DNA of 64,000 nucleotides from Oceaniglobus indicus (GCF_002751875.1 NZ_NMZM01000008.1:1-64000), one strand, 5' to 3'. Shown: positions 36,056 to 47,976, numbered from the stretch's first letter. A program made the numbers and translations. The notes: a model not told the origin generated them from the sequence alone.

Positions 36056-36076
36056 AACAAGAGTCGGAGATCCAGT

Positions 36077-36436
36077 ATGAAATTTACCGAAGAACATGAA
36101 TGGTTGCGCGTCGAAGACGATCTGGTCGTCGTCGGCATCACCGAACACGCCGCCGAGCAGTTGGGCGATCTGGTGTTCGTCGAACTGCCCGAGGAAGGCC
36201 GTGTGGTGGTCAAGGACGAAGAGGTCGTGGTGATCGAAAGCGTCAAGGCCGCGTCGGACATCATGGCGCCTGTCGACGGCGAGATCGTGGAAACCAACGA
36301 CGCCCTGATCGACAACCCCTCGCTGGTCAACGAAGACGCCACCGGCAACGGCTGGTTCTTCAAGATGAAGCTGGAGGATCTGTCGGTGATGGACGACATG
36401 ATGGACGAGGATGCCTATCTGAAGTTCATCTCGTAA
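36077..36436 (+). CDS. gcvH: Glycine cleavage system H protein (lipoyl carrier)
   Basis: This 119-aa protein has the lipoylation site Lys in VIESVKAASDIMAPVDGE. It shuttles the aminomethyl intermediate among P, T and L proteins. It starts 21 nt after gcvT with a GGAG ribosome site, so it is in the same operon. Confidence 0.97.
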   Translation: MKFTEEHEWLRVEDDLVVVGITEHAAEQLGDLVFVELPEEGRVVVKDEEVVVIESVKAASDIMAPVDGEIVETNDALIDNPSLVNEDATGNGWFFKMKLEDLSVMDDMMDEDAYLKFIS

Positions 36437-36462
36437 ACACCTGTTGCGAAAAGATGACCCAA

Positions 36463-36496
36463 TGCCTCCGGCGGGAGTATTCGGATCAGTGAGAAG
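36463..36496 (+). repeat. Dispersed intergenic repeat, copy D
   Basis: GCCTCCGGCGGGAGTATTCG followed by GATCAGTGAGAAG. This copy is nearly identical to copy C. It lies between gcvH and gcvP and faces copy E as an inverted pair, so transcript from this gap could fold into a long imperfect stem. Confidence 0.75.
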
Positions 36497-36507
36497 CCGG
36501 TATCGCA

Positions 36508-36548
36508 CCGTTTTTTCTTGCTGAAAATACTCTTGCCGAAGGCCGAGG
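36508..36548 (-). repeat. Dispersed intergenic repeat, copy E (inverted)
   Basis: On the minus strand this reads CGGCAAGAGTATTTTCAGCA followed by AGAAAAAACGG. It pairs with copy D 11 bp away (GAGTATT with AATACTC). The plus strand holds a T6 run (36511-36516), so the pair might act as a processing or attenuation site inside the gcv operon. Confidence 0.65.
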
Positions 36549-36590
36549 CGGGCGCCGCCCGTCGTTCCCTTGCTCTCGCGGAGATGCGCC

Positions 36591-39415
<2,825 letters not shown>

Positions 39416-39437
<22 letters not shown>

Positions 39438-40777
39438 AGGGCGTCCTTGGCGAACAACTGATCGACCCGGTTTTTCAATCGGGTCTTGTCATGGTCCAGT
39501 TCGATGGCAAGCATCGCGCGCTCCAGCGACCTTTTGCTGGTGGCGCGCGCCGCGCGACTGAGATCGTCATCGGCGCCGTCACGCGTCAGGCTGGCCAGCA
39601 CATGTTGCAGGCGGATCTGCACCTCGACCATTCCGGCGCCGTCGCGTGCGATGGGATCGAAAGCGTCGCGAAACAGCGACGCGATCTTCAGCGGCGGCAC
39701 GAAGATCATCGGATGAATCGGCTCGACCTCCTCGCCGTCGACGCCGTCGCGATAGCTTTCCATCAGGCGCTGATGGCGGGTCAGAACGTCGATGGCGGTG
39801 CCCGGATCGTTGATGCCGGGCGACAGCGCGCGCTGGGCGATCTCGCTCAGGACGATCAGGCCAAAGCGCGGATCCTGATCGAACCGCCGCGCGTCGTCGA
39901 TGGTAAAGGCGTCGTGCACCGCGTCCTCGTCCATGTCGGCGGTGCGATGGGCGATGGGCTGACCGACGCTGACGAAACTGCCCGGTCTGGCCACCAGATA
40001 CAGCGCGCCGCCCGAAGGTGTCACCAGATCGTCCAGCTTGCTCATGTCCACGTGCTGAACGTACCCCGTGCGTCGTGCCGCGATGGGCGTGCCGCGCGGC
40101 GCATGGTTCAGCGGGCTGCCCCCCATGCAGGGGTTGTTCAGCCAGGATTGCATCCCCGAAACGGCGGCCTCTTCGACCTTGCGGGTGGTTTCCACAACGC
40201 TGCCCAGGTCGGCCAGATGCGAGATCCAGCGCAGGATCGCGACGATCATTAGCGTGATCACGATCAGCGTGAAGAACAGGGTGATGGCGGCGGCGTCCCC
40301 GGCATAGACCTGGGTGCGCAGGGTGATGACCCCCACCAGCGAAAACAGGAAGGCGCCCAGGAAGGTCGCCAGCACGTTCTGCGTCGTCGTATCCTCGTTG
40401 ATCAGCTGGTGCGACCGGGGCGTGACCTGTGAGCTGGCCGACTGACGTGCCGAAACCATGACCGACAGCGAGAAGATGACGACCGCCAACATCCCCGAGG
40501 CCAGGATTTCCAGCAGTTTTTCAACGGCTTCCGGTTCTATGGCCTTGGCGATCTTCTCTGGCACAAGGGGCGACAGAACACCGGATCCCGCCGCCGCGAT
40601 CACGCCCAGAAGCGCGATCAGCGACGAGCGCACCCAGATCAGGCGCGACAACCGCCGCAGACGATAAAGTGTTTTCGAAAGGGCGACACGGGGCGCGGAC
40701 ATTGCGACAAGCCTGTTCTGGAATCTGTCCGGAAAACCATAGTGCGCCGCGAAGGTTTTGCCCATGGATCTTGACAT
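39416..40777 (-). CDS. DUF2254 family membrane protein
   Basis: This 453-aa protein has an N-terminal membrane domain with about four helices (residues about 50-210) and a soluble C-terminal half ([28 protein letters not shown] and [21 protein letters not shown]). This is the DUF2254 arrangement. The [12 protein letters not shown] segment is the most conserved part of the family. The function is unknown. It is convergent with gcvP and adjacent to tRNA-Ala. Confidence 0.85.
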
Positions 40778-40808
40778 GACGTCCGCCTTGCGCCACCTAA
40801 ACGCCTGT

Positions 40809-40884
40809 GGGGTCGTAGCTCAGTTGGGAGAGCGCGTCGTTCGCAACGACGAGGTCGTCGGTTCGATCCCGATCGACTCCACCA
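40809..40884 (+). tRNA. tRNA-Ala (CGC anticodon)
   Basis: A 76-nt cloverleaf with encoded CCA, D arm AGCTCAGTTGGGAGAGC, anticodon loop TTCGCAA (CGC at 34-36) and T arm GTCGGTTCGATCCCGAT. The acceptor stem GGGGTCG/CGACTCC has one G-T pair. Its 3' 48 nt are repeated exactly at 52621-52668, so it is the integration target of the adjacent element, which left the tRNA complete. Confidence 0.97.
40837..40884 (+). repeat. attL: 48-bp direct repeat (3' part of tRNA-Ala)
   Basis: These 48 bp, from the anticodon stem through CCA, are identical to 52621-52668. Identity stops sharply at both ends (g versus t before, a versus g after), which defines the crossover region of the element. Confidence 0.95.
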
Positions 40885-40940
40885 AAAGACATTTGAAATC
40901 AAGCGGTTGCTATGTCTTGCGGCGGGCTGTTTGCCTGCCT

Positions 40941-40969
40941 GTTCCCAATTTATGCGCCGGTGTTCCCAA
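40941..40969. promoter_or_regulatory. Candidate integrase arm sites near attL
   Basis: GTTCCCAA occurs at 40941-40948 and 40962-40969, exactly 21 bp (two helical turns) apart, in the 65 bp between attL and the integrase and in its last codons. The same octamer recurs beside attR (52519-52526, and inverted at 52572-52579). This distribution fits arm-type integrase binding sites. Confidence 0.5.
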
Positions 40970-42068
40970 TCTGGGGAAACAGCAGCATGGTCTCGGTGTT
41001 CATATGTTCCGCTTCTGCGCGCCTTGCGTAATGCGCGGCCATCGACTCTGATAGGTGGCCAAGCATCGATTTCACGCGGCCGATCCCGCCAAAAAGATCC
41101 GGGTTTCGCGCGACGGTCGTGGCGATCAGGGTGGCGCTGGTGCGGCGCAGTCCGTGGAAAGTGGGTTGGAAATCGTCAGGGCCGTAATCTTCGTTCCGGT
41201 GGGGACGCAGCTTCAGCCGGATCAGCTCTTTGCGCCAAGATGCCGCGAAGCCGGATGATGTCCATGGCTCGCCCAGCGAGTTCACCAGCAGCGGGCGGCG
41301 CGGATCAACCACGCCCGCCGCGCGGCGCGTTGCGCGTTCGGTGTCGGCGATAGCAAGAACCACGGGGTGCAGTGGGATCGGGACATGGCTGCCCGTCTTG
41401 CCCTGCACCACGTACCAGACGCCGCCCCGGATCACGCTGTCGCTGAAGCCGTGCAGAAGATCTCCGCGCCGCTGTCCGGTGTAGGCCGCGACTAGGGCCG
41501 GGCGAACAATATGGGGCTGACCCTGATCCATGAGGGTGGCTAGGGCATCATCAGGCCACGGCTCGCGTGGGGTGCTTTCCGTGATCTTCTCGACACCGAT
41601 GCACGGGTTGGCGTCGACGAACCCGCGCGGGCGCCCCCAGCCGAACACCGCGCTGATCTCGGCCAGTCGGCGGTTGGCGGTGGCGGGGCGGTCCGACAGG
41701 CTGTCGTAGACGGCCTGTACATGGACCGGGCGGATAGCCGTCGTATCGAACTGCCCCCAGCGTTCCAGCATGAGGGCAAGGCCGTAGTCGCGGTGCCGGC
41801 GGGAATCCGGTTTGAGACGGCGGTATCGCTCGCTGTCCTTGTGCTGCCGGATCAGGGCCGTGATCGCGGTGGGGCTTTCGAATTCGTTGGGCGATATTCC
41901 GAACACGGCAATATGGGCGGCGTCATAGGCTGCGCGATACCCGGGGTCGAAGGGATGGGGCAGCGGCAACCGGGTTTCCTTGCCCTCCTTCACAACGCGA
42001 AAATAGAAATACTCTCGCGCGCCGCGCCGTTTGCGCTGGACGTATTGTTCAAGGTCCACTGCTGCCAC
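40950..42068 (-). CDS. Tyrosine-type site-specific integrase
   Basis: This 372-aa recombinase has a SAM-like core-binding domain (about 65-150) and a catalytic domain with Arg200 (AYTGQRRGDLL), Lys224, His305 and Arg308 (FHGLRRT), His338 (GHLS) and Tyr347 (AAHYARR). All catalytic residues are present. It catalyses insertion into tRNA-Ala. Its start overlaps the HTH gene upstream by 20 nt. Confidence 0.95.
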   Translation of the reverse strand: MAAVDLEQYVQRKRRGAREYFYFRVVKEGKETRLPLPHPFDPGYRAAYDAAHIAVFGISPNEFESPTAITALIRQHKDSERYRRLKPDSRRHRDYGLALMLERWGQFDTTAIRPVHVQAVYDSLSDRPATANRRLAEISAVFGWGRPRGFVDANPCIGVEKITESTPREPWPDDALATLMDQGQPHIVRPALVAAYTGQRRGDLLHGFSDSVIRGGVWYVVQGKTGSHVPIPLHPVVLAIADTERATRRAAGVVDPRRPLLVNSLGEPWTSSGFAASWRKELIRLKLRPHRNEDYGPDDFQPTFHGLRRTSATLIATTVARNPDLFGGIGRVKSMLGHLSESMAAHYARRAEAEHMNTETMLLFPQIGNTGA

Positions 42069-42330
42069 CGCGCGACGCCTCTAGAATCGGATCGACCGGT
42101 TCACTAGGCCCGTAATTCAGCTTCTGTTCAACCTCAGACCACTTCCAGCGGTTGGACCCGCCGACGCGACGTGGCCGGGGCAGGTGCCCCTGTTTGACCC
42201 ACTCGGCAACCGTGCTGGTGCTGATGTCCAGGAGTTGCGCCAAGGTGCCCGAGCTGACATAGCCAATGACGCGCGGCGTTTCGCTGACCTGGGCGGGGAT
42301 GGCCATATGGACGTGGCGGGGAGTTCCCAT
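42049..42330 (-). CDS. Excisionase-like helix-turn-helix protein
   Basis: This 93-aa protein has a MerR/AlpA-type HTH: GTLAQLLDISTSTVAEWVKQ followed by GHLPRPRRVGGSNRWKWSEVE. Small proteins of this type next to an integrase serve as recombination directionality factors or regulators. It is coupled to the integrase gene by overlap. A start at Met9 is possible. Confidence 0.8.
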   Translation of the reverse strand: MGTPRHVHMAIPAQVSETPRVIGYVSSGTLAQLLDISTSTVAEWVKQGHLPRPRRVGGSNRWKWSEVEQKLNYGPSEPVDPILEASRGGSSGP

Positions 42331-42333
42331 GGG

Positions 42334-42756
42334 TCAGTCCTCCACCGTGCGGATCGGCGCGTTTGCGATTTCCAGAAGGACGTCGGCGTGACAGGGCTGA
42401 TCCAGCGGACACCAGCAAGCCAGATCCCTGCCGCGAAGCTCCGTGCGCGCCATAGCCTGCAATTCCCAACCATTCCCGCTGCTCATGAGCCATTCCCTGA
42501 AGTGCGAAACAGCGCCACGCCGCCCTTCTGTTTCCACTAAGCTGAACCGGTTTCCCCACTTCGTCGGACGTGCGACGATAACCGCGTTTGGGTGGTCGTT
42601 GCGCCAGCCACCTTTCTTGCGGGTCATTTGGATGCGCTTCGGCATTGATCTGCTATCCCCGTTTCTTTCCAGGCTGATGCTCATCATCGCCATCATCGGA
42701 TTGTCCTCAGATTCGATCCGCGACCGTGCCCGGGCCTCGCTTTCGTCGGGGCTCAT
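42334..42756 (-). CDS. DUF4326 phage-type protein
   Basis: This 140-aa protein has the DUF4326 pattern: RPTKWGNRFSL, a central helix with REWLMSS, and the C-terminal ELRGRDLACWCPLDQPCHADV with closely spaced Cys and His. The family is common in phages of high-GC bacteria and has no known function. The ATG at 42756 overlaps the preceding stop; a shorter start at MPKRIQ is possible because the family begins there. Confidence 0.75.
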   Translation of the reverse strand: MSPDESEARARSRIESEDNPMMAMMSISLERNGDSRSMPKRIQMTRKKGGWRNDHPNAVIVARPTKWGNRFSLVETEGRRGAVSHFREWLMSSGNGWELQAMARTELRGRDLACWCPLDQPCHADVLLEIANAPIRTVED

Positions 42757-43070
42757 GCCTCGCCCTCCGCTTCCATCGCCTGTTGAAGCCCCGCGCGCAC
42801 CAATCGGGCCTCGCGGGTGATCTGTGCCGATCGACCGATCTTCAGCGCGCGGACCTGTGAGGCCAATTCGGCGCGTTCCGCCGCGCCGCGCTCCCACGGC
42901 TCCAGCGTGATGGCGCTGACGGCGGCGTCAATCTCGGTGTTCCAGCGGTATTCCAGCGCGTGAATCGCTGCGGCCACCGTCGCGGCCTTCTTGTGCGCGC
43001 CCCTGCGGCTCAGGTGCCGCTCGATCCGCGCTAGATCCTTGATCAGGATGTGTGGGGTATCAGCCATCAT
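42753..43070 (-). CDS. Hypothetical phage early protein
   Basis: This 105-aa, mostly helical and charged protein (MMADTPHILIKDLARIERHL) has no family I recognise. It overlaps the methyltransferase stop (ATGA) and the DUF4326 start, so it belongs to the early leftward operon. ATG 43070 or 43067 could be the start. Confidence 0.6.
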   Translation of the reverse strand: MMADTPHILIKDLARIERHLSRRGAHKKAATVAAAIHALEYRWNTEIDAAVSAITLEPWERGAAERAELASQVRALKIGRSAQITREARLVRAGLQQAMEAEGEA

Positions 43071-44787
43071 GCGGCTCCTTTCATCTGTTGCAGGGCAAGG
43101 TCGGCGCAATTGGCGCGCACCAGCGCCTCGGCCAAGGGCGGGCAGACGCTGTTTCCACAGCAGCTGACCTGGACGTTCTTCGGGAACGGGTGCCATGCCC
43201 ATTCACCGTTGGCTTCGCTCCAATAGCCTTCGATCACGTAGTCGGGCGGGAATCCTTGGGCGCGGAACAACTCGCGCGGGGTCAGCATCCGCATCCCGAT
43301 GTCGACGATGACGTAAGTCGCCCCGTCGATGTCGAGGGTAACGAATTCGCGGGCGTCCCAGGCATCGTGGGCGCGCAGGAACGCGGCGACCTCGCGGGCC
43401 CGGGCGGCGTGGGCTTCGGTAAATGGTGGAGCCCCCAGTTCGGCCTGCATGTGGCCCATGCGATCCTTGACCGTGACGGTGTGCATCGGTTCATCGGTCC
43501 GCGCGCCATCGCCGGTGCCGTAGTATTTTGCGAACCATGCGGCGATCGGCGTCTGGTGGCTGCCGGTCGCGGCCACGGTGGACATCGGTTCGCGCGCGTC
43601 GTGTCCGGTGACGCCGGTGTTGTGCTGGGCGAGGAAGGCCGCGGCGGTTGCATGCTTGACGCCCCCCGCGACCACCGTTCCAAGGGGCAGGCCGATGTCC
43701 AGCGCGCGCGGCGCCTGGCCGGGCGCTTCGCCATAGCCGGTCTGCACAAGCGTCGGTGCGACCAGAGCGTGCGCGATGCCGCCGGACGTCACCACGCCCA
43801 TGGTTTCGCTCAGCGGGTATTCGCGTCGCCCGCCGCTGTCGCCGTGGGCGATGGAAATCAGCGATGGGCTGATCAAGGCCGAATGCCCGCCACCGGCCAG
43901 AACGGTGGGGTGCGGCGCATCCGCCGTGCTGTCGCGGCGTGCAGTGCCCTTCAGGCTCATCAGGCTGGGGGCGATGACCGCGTTCTGATCCTTGTTGCTG
44001 GCGCATATGGTGTGGTGCGGATCGGTGACGTTGCGGTTGTTTCCGCCCTGCTGGGCATATGTGAGAACCGGCGCGATGATCCCGTAGGGCGCACAACCGC
44101 CGGGGCGCTGGATGTAGCTGTTAGCGGTGACGGTTGCCATGGGGGCGCGCAGATCCTGCCCCGTCGCCCCGCCGTTGAAACGGGTGATCGATGGGGCGAC
44201 GATGCAGCTGTCGGCCTTGGCGGTGATCGTCTGGAAGGTTCCGGATACGGGTCGCTCGTTGCTTTGCCCCATGCGTCCGCCGACACCCACGATGAAGGGA
44301 TCGGCGCTGTCCAGCACATACCGCTTCATGCCGCGCGCGACGCGGGCCAGTGTGTTCTTCGCCAGCGGACGGATCGCGCGCAAACCATGCCGTTCCTTGA
44401 TCGTGGCGGCGTCGTCGAAGATCGAGGGGCAGGGCAGCGACCAGTCGATGCACTCTGCGGCCGTGCGCCATGGCGCCAGCTTGCCGCGCTTCACGGCGCT
44501 GGATCTCGGATCGCCGTGGGTCGGTTTGGGCCAGGTGATCGGCAGGCCATCACGTCGCGCGACCATGAAGAACCGCTTGCGGATCGTCGGCGCGCCATAG
44601 TCGCACGCGCGCAGCTCGCGCCATTGCACCCGGTATCCGGCGCGGCGCAGGCGCTTGACCCATGCGTCGAAGGTCATGCCCGCGAACTCTTTCATCGGCT
44701 GACCGTCTTCGCCCAGCGGCCCCCAGGTCAGGAACTCTTCGACGTTCTCCATCAGGATCACGTCCGGCTTCACCTGTTCCGCCCAGA
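43067..44787 (-). pseudogene. Truncated DNA cytosine-5 methyltransferase
   Basis: From residue WAEQVKPDVILMENVEEF onward the sequence matches phage-type C5 DNA methyltransferases: motif IV ENV, then a long target-recognition region with repeated 'APMATVTA/EPMSTVAA/EPMHTVTV' segments, and the C-terminal motifs RELFRAQGFPPDYVI and QVSCCGNSVCPPLAEAL. The N-terminal about 100 residues with the SAM-binding FxGxG motif and the catalytic Pro-Cys motif are absent; upstream of 44787 the frame is unrelated sequence. It is therefore inactive. The break marks a deletion junction. Confidence 0.85.
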
Positions 44788-44929
44788 TACACAGACATAC
44801 GGCAGACATTTGCGCCTTATCTGTCCGCCACCACAGGAAAGGACATGACATGAAAGGACAGAAGGGACGGACCGGGCGGATGGGACGATGAAACACGGAA
44901 ACCGGGCAAGCTGAGAAAGAGGGGCAGGA
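44788..44929. other. Junction/control region of the element
   Basis: This short gap separates the leftward early genes from the rightward genes. It contains two AAAGGACA direct repeats (about 44837-44860) and a Shine-Dalgarno-like AGGGGCAGGA before the next gene. The methyltransferase truncation point lies at its left edge. Confidence 0.35.
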
Positions 44930-45529
44930 ATGGACGACAGGGAACAAAGAGAAGGCGAGGCGCGGGTTCGGGCGTTGCTGGTCGAGCAATTGCAGAGGCT
45001 GGGCCTGATGCGTCCCGGTGGCATGACGGTTGTCGCCTTCGACGCCATGCTGCGCGAGGTATGTCAGCGTCTGGCCTACATGAGCGAGGCCGGTCTGATG
45101 GCGCTGGCCGAGGTCATGGCGGAACGACCGGGCGGCAGGGGGGGCGATCGCTTTCCGCTGGCCGTCACGATCCTGAAAGAGGCCATGGTCATCGAGCCGC
45201 CGGCCGAGGATGCGTCGCCGCTGATCCGCAAGGTGTTCGCCTCGCCGGTCGGGCTGGGCGCGCTTGACGAGGGATACGCGCCGGAACTGATGGGATGGCT
45301 GCGCGCGAACCGGCGCTGGCCGCAACCCTTCGTTCTGAACCAGCGGCGGGATGAGGCGCGCGACGCCGTGCGGCGGCTGGAACATCTCGAGACGCGTCTG
45401 GCGCGGGGCGAGGCTCTGACCTCCGACGAAGCCGCGTGGCGCGACCGGCGCCGGGGCGTTCTGGCGCGGTGCGAGCGGGCGCGCGATCTGGGGATGGCAG
45501 GCGCCGAACGGCGTCAGGGGGGTGCATGA
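44930..45529 (+). CDS. Hypothetical phage protein
   Basis: This 199-aa helical, charged protein (MDDREQREGEARVRALLVEQ) has central segments RFPLAVTILKEAM and NRRWPQPFVLNQRRDEARDAV. I do not recognise the family. It has a strong ribosome site and is coupled by ATGA to the broken NusG-like gene. The position suggests a role in control of the late region. Confidence 0.65.
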   Translation: MDDREQREGEARVRALLVEQLQRLGLMRPGGMTVVAFDAMLREVCQRLAYMSEAGLMALAEVMAERPGGRGGDRFPLAVTILKEAMVIEPPAEDASPLIRKVFASPVGLGALDEGYAPELMGWLRANRRWPQPFVLNQRRDEARDAVRRLEHLETRLARGEALTSDEAAWRDRRRGVLARCERARDLGMAGAERRQGGA

Positions 45530-45636
45530 TGGACGGCACGGGGATGCGGATCGGTGACGTGGTGTCGGTGGCGGATCGTCCCGCCTTGTTCGAGGCCGGC
45601 GCGCCGGGGTGGTATGCGCTGCGTTGTCTGCCCCAG
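45526..45636 (+). pseudogene. N-terminal fragment of NusG-like (NGN) protein
   Basis: About 37 codons survive. After MRIGDVVSVADRPALFEAG comes APGWYALRCLPQ, the opening strand of NusG N-terminal domains (WYALRxxPQ). The rest of the gene is missing, and the sequence continues in another frame as a tail-protein C-terminus. The assignment rests on one short motif. Confidence 0.5.
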
Positions 45637-45916
45637 TTCCGGTCCGTCGCTGCAACTTCATCGCCCCACAACCGGAACGGTGGCCGAATTCCGTCGCGCT
45701 GGAGTGGAAGTCGGCGGGATCGAAGTTCTCAGCACCGGTATTCGGATCAGGCTCACGTCGGGCGGATTTTACCTGATGGCAATCGCAGGCACCCCCGAGG
45801 GCAGCTATGCGGCGGCAGGCGGCGGGATCTGTTTCCGAACCGACGGGCCGTCCGGGGAGCGGATCTATTACAAGCCGCCGGGGGCAGGAACGACCGGCTG
45901 GGTTGCGATCGCTTAG
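45637..45916 (+). pseudogene. C-terminal fragment of phage tail-type protein
   Basis: This frame reads HRPTTGTVAEFRRAGVEVGG, then GGICFRTDGPSGERIYYKPP and GTTGWVAIA before the stop. Closing sequences of this kind are typical of phage tail-fibre or tail-tip proteins. No start codon or upstream body is present, because the frame is joined directly to the NusG-like fragment. Confidence 0.6.
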
Positions 45917-45924
45917 GAGAGTTC

Positions 45925-46560
45925 ATGTCCGACGAACAGAAGCCGCTGCGCCAGATGATATGGGAGCGGTTCATTTCAAAAAGCGTGGATTGGCTGGTGG
46001 TCGCGGCGATTGGTGGCCTGGTGATCATGATCTTCGACCCGGTGAAGGAACGGGCGATGGCGATCTGGAACACCCCGGATTCGCTGCACCAGCTGGTGGT
46101 GCGCGTCGAAAACCTGCTGCGGCAGGTGGCCGACGTGCGCGACGACATCGAATCCCTGCGCCGGCCCAGCGAAGTGTTCGAAGTATCGACCACGAACACG
46201 CGTGCGATCGATGGCTACTGCGTCGAGCGTCAGCCGTGTGATGTGCAGATCAAGCTGCGGCGTCGCCCCGAGGGCGTCCAGTGCCGCATCGTCGCAGGAT
46301 CGGTCCAGTGGGGGTTCGTCAATCCTCGATCGGATATGTTCGCGCCGGCACAACGGCTCAATCCCGGGTTCGCGCGCAACATCGGCATGACCTGGACCAC
46401 CATCGACGTGCGCGTAATGACACCGGTCGGGCTGGAGCCGACGGCCGATTTCATCTTCGAGGCATCCTATTCGGGGTGCCCAGGCATGGCGAAGGGGGAT
46501 GATCCCTTGTCTTTCCAGTCGCCACGCATCCCGTTCGAGATCCGCGACAGCCCGCGCTGA
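45925..46560 (+). CDS. Phage-associated membrane protein
   Basis: This 211-aa protein has a single N-terminal membrane helix (VDWLVVAAIGGLVIMIF, residues about 20-36), a short coiled coil (VVRVENLLRQVADVRDDIESL) and a C-terminal domain with four Cys. It starts nine bases after the tail fragment and precedes the lysis genes. I do not recognise the family; a spanin or host-envelope role is conceivable. Confidence 0.65.
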   Translation: MSDEQKPLRQMIWERFISKSVDWLVVAAIGGLVIMIFDPVKERAMAIWNTPDSLHQLVVRVENLLRQVADVRDDIESLRRPSEVFEVSTTNTRAIDGYCVERQPCDVQIKLRRRPEGVQCRIVAGSVQWGFVNPRSDMFAPAQRLNPGFARNIGMTWTTIDVRVMTPVGLEPTADFIFEASYSGCPGMAKGDDPLSFQSPRIPFEIRDSPR

Positions 46561-46621
46561 ACCCCACCACATCGCAACCTTCACGCCCCGCTCGCGGGGT
46601 TTCGAGCATTGGAGAAATGCC

Positions 46622-47332
46622 ATGACCTTCGCCAAATGGCTGCAATCGCGCCTGACCGCCCACGGCTTCCCTTGCGGCCTGATCGACGGGATCGTCGGCC
46701 CTATCACCGCCGCCGCGACGAAGGCGTTCCAGCGGGCAAATGGCTTGCGTGTGACCGGCACCGCGACAGCGGAAACGGTCACCGCCCTGCGCACCAGCTC
46801 GACCACGGGGGTCACGCCGATCCCGGAGCGCAACCAGGACAGCGCCGCCGATCAGCGCGACCCCGTGCCGGTCTGGCCGCGGCAGCGTGATGTGGCTGCG
46901 TTCTTCGGCGACGTGGGCGAGCGGCAGACCCGCGTGGAGGTGCCATGGACCATGCGTCTCGCTTGGGACAAGAACGTTCGGATTTCAGGCGTCACACTGC
47001 ACGAACGGGTCGCCGACAGCGCGGCGCGGGCCATGCAGGATATCGCCGACACATACTCCGAGAAAGAAATTACCGGCCTCGGGCTGGATCTGTTCGGCGG
47101 GTCGCTGAACGTGCGCCGGATGCGCGGCGGCACCAGGTTCTCCATGCACTCCTTGGGGATCGCGATCGACTTCGATCCGGAGCGCAACCAACTGCGGTGG
47201 AATCGCCCGAAGGCGCGCCTGTCCCACCCGGACGCCGTGCCGTTCTGGCAGGCGTGGGAGGCCGAAGGGTGGGTCAGTCTCGGCCGCGCCCGAAACTTCG
47301 ACTGGATGCACGTCCAAGCGGCGCGCCTCTGA
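46622..47332 (+). CDS. Endolysin: peptidoglycan-binding plus M15 peptidase
   Basis: This 236-aa protein has an N-terminal PG_binding_1 domain (residues about 5-58: LIDGIVGPITAAATKAFQRA) and a C-terminal M15/VanY-type zinc peptidase. The ligands are in SMHSLGIAIDFDPERN (His and Asp) and DWMHVQ (His). It would cleave peptidoglycan stems during lysis. It precedes a DUF6527 gene and a holin-like gene. Confidence 0.9.
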   Translation: MTFAKWLQSRLTAHGFPCGLIDGIVGPITAAATKAFQRANGLRVTGTATAETVTALRTSSTTGVTPIPERNQDSAADQRDPVPVWPRQRDVAAFFGDVGERQTRVEVPWTMRLAWDKNVRISGVTLHERVADSAARAMQDIADTYSEKEITGLGLDLFGGSLNVRRMRGGTRFSMHSLGIAIDFDPERNQLRWNRPKARLSHPDAVPFWQAWEAEGWVSLGRARNFDWMHVQAARL

Positions 47333-47634
47333 TGGCGCGTGTCACGATCCGGGGCGATATGGTCGAATTCAAATGCCCTGGCTGCGGGTGGACGCACATC
47401 CTGAATACCGACACCGGCCATCGCCCGGCCTGGGCGTTCAATGGCGACGTTGATCGCCCGACTCTGACACCCTCGATCAATGCGTGGCGCGAGTACGGCG
47501 GAAAGCGGAAAACGGATCGCTGCCACAGCTTCGTTACCGATGGCCGTATCCGCTTTCTAGACGACTGCACTCACGCACTGGCCGGTCAGTCCGTTGACCT
47601 TCCCAGCCTTCCCCAAACTTCACAAGGAACCTGA
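47332..47634 (+). CDS. DUF6527-type zinc-ribbon protein
   Basis: This 100-aa protein has the pattern FKCPGCGWTHIL, WAFNGDVDRPTLTPSI, CHSFVTDGRIRFLDDCTHAL and AGQSVDLP, which I know from small DUF6527 proteins common in phages. The CPGC pair probably binds zinc. The start overlaps the endolysin stop (TGATG), so it is co-translated in the lysis cassette. Confidence 0.75.
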   Translation: MARVTIRGDMVEFKCPGCGWTHILNTDTGHRPAWAFNGDVDRPTLTPSINAWREYGGKRKTDRCHSFVTDGRIRFLDDCTHALAGQSVDLPSLPQTSQGT

Positions 47635-47637
47635 CCC

Positions 47638-47976
47638 ATGTTCGAACAATTTCTAGACGCCGCTGAGCCGGTCTTGGTGACCGTGATTGGCGGTATTCTG
47701 TCCGCGCTGTTCGGTGCAGTGTTGCTGGCCGCCCGCCGGTATCTTGGAGACCGCGCCACGGACATTCTGCGCAAATCTCTGACCGAAGCGATGGAGCGGG
47801 GGATTGCGCAAGGGTATGCCAGCGGATCGAACGCACCGGAGCTTGACGCCGTGTCCTACGTCGAGCGGACCATGGGCGACACGATCAAACGCCTTGGGGC
47901 TAGCACCGGCGGACTGCTTGACCGTGCGCGAGCGGAAATTGCGCAGCGGCAAGGACGCGAGCCAAACCGGCCGTAA
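47638..47976 (+). CDS. Holin-like protein
   Basis: This 112-aa protein has one clear membrane helix (VLVTVIGGILSALFGAVLLAA, residues 13-33) followed by a charged helical tail. The size and position directly after the endolysin fit a holin or holin-associated protein. No family signature confirms it. Confidence 0.65.
   Translation: MFEQFLDAAEPVLVTVIGGILSALFGAVLLAARRYLGDRATDILRKSLTEAMERGIAQGYASGSNAPELDAVSYVERTMGDTIKRLGASTGGLLDRARAEIAQRQGREPNRP

Noticed and set aside
44788-45661. N-terminal extension of the methyltransferase frame
   Set aside because: The frame stays open but lacks methyltransferase motifs and is antisense to rightward genes with good ribosome sites.
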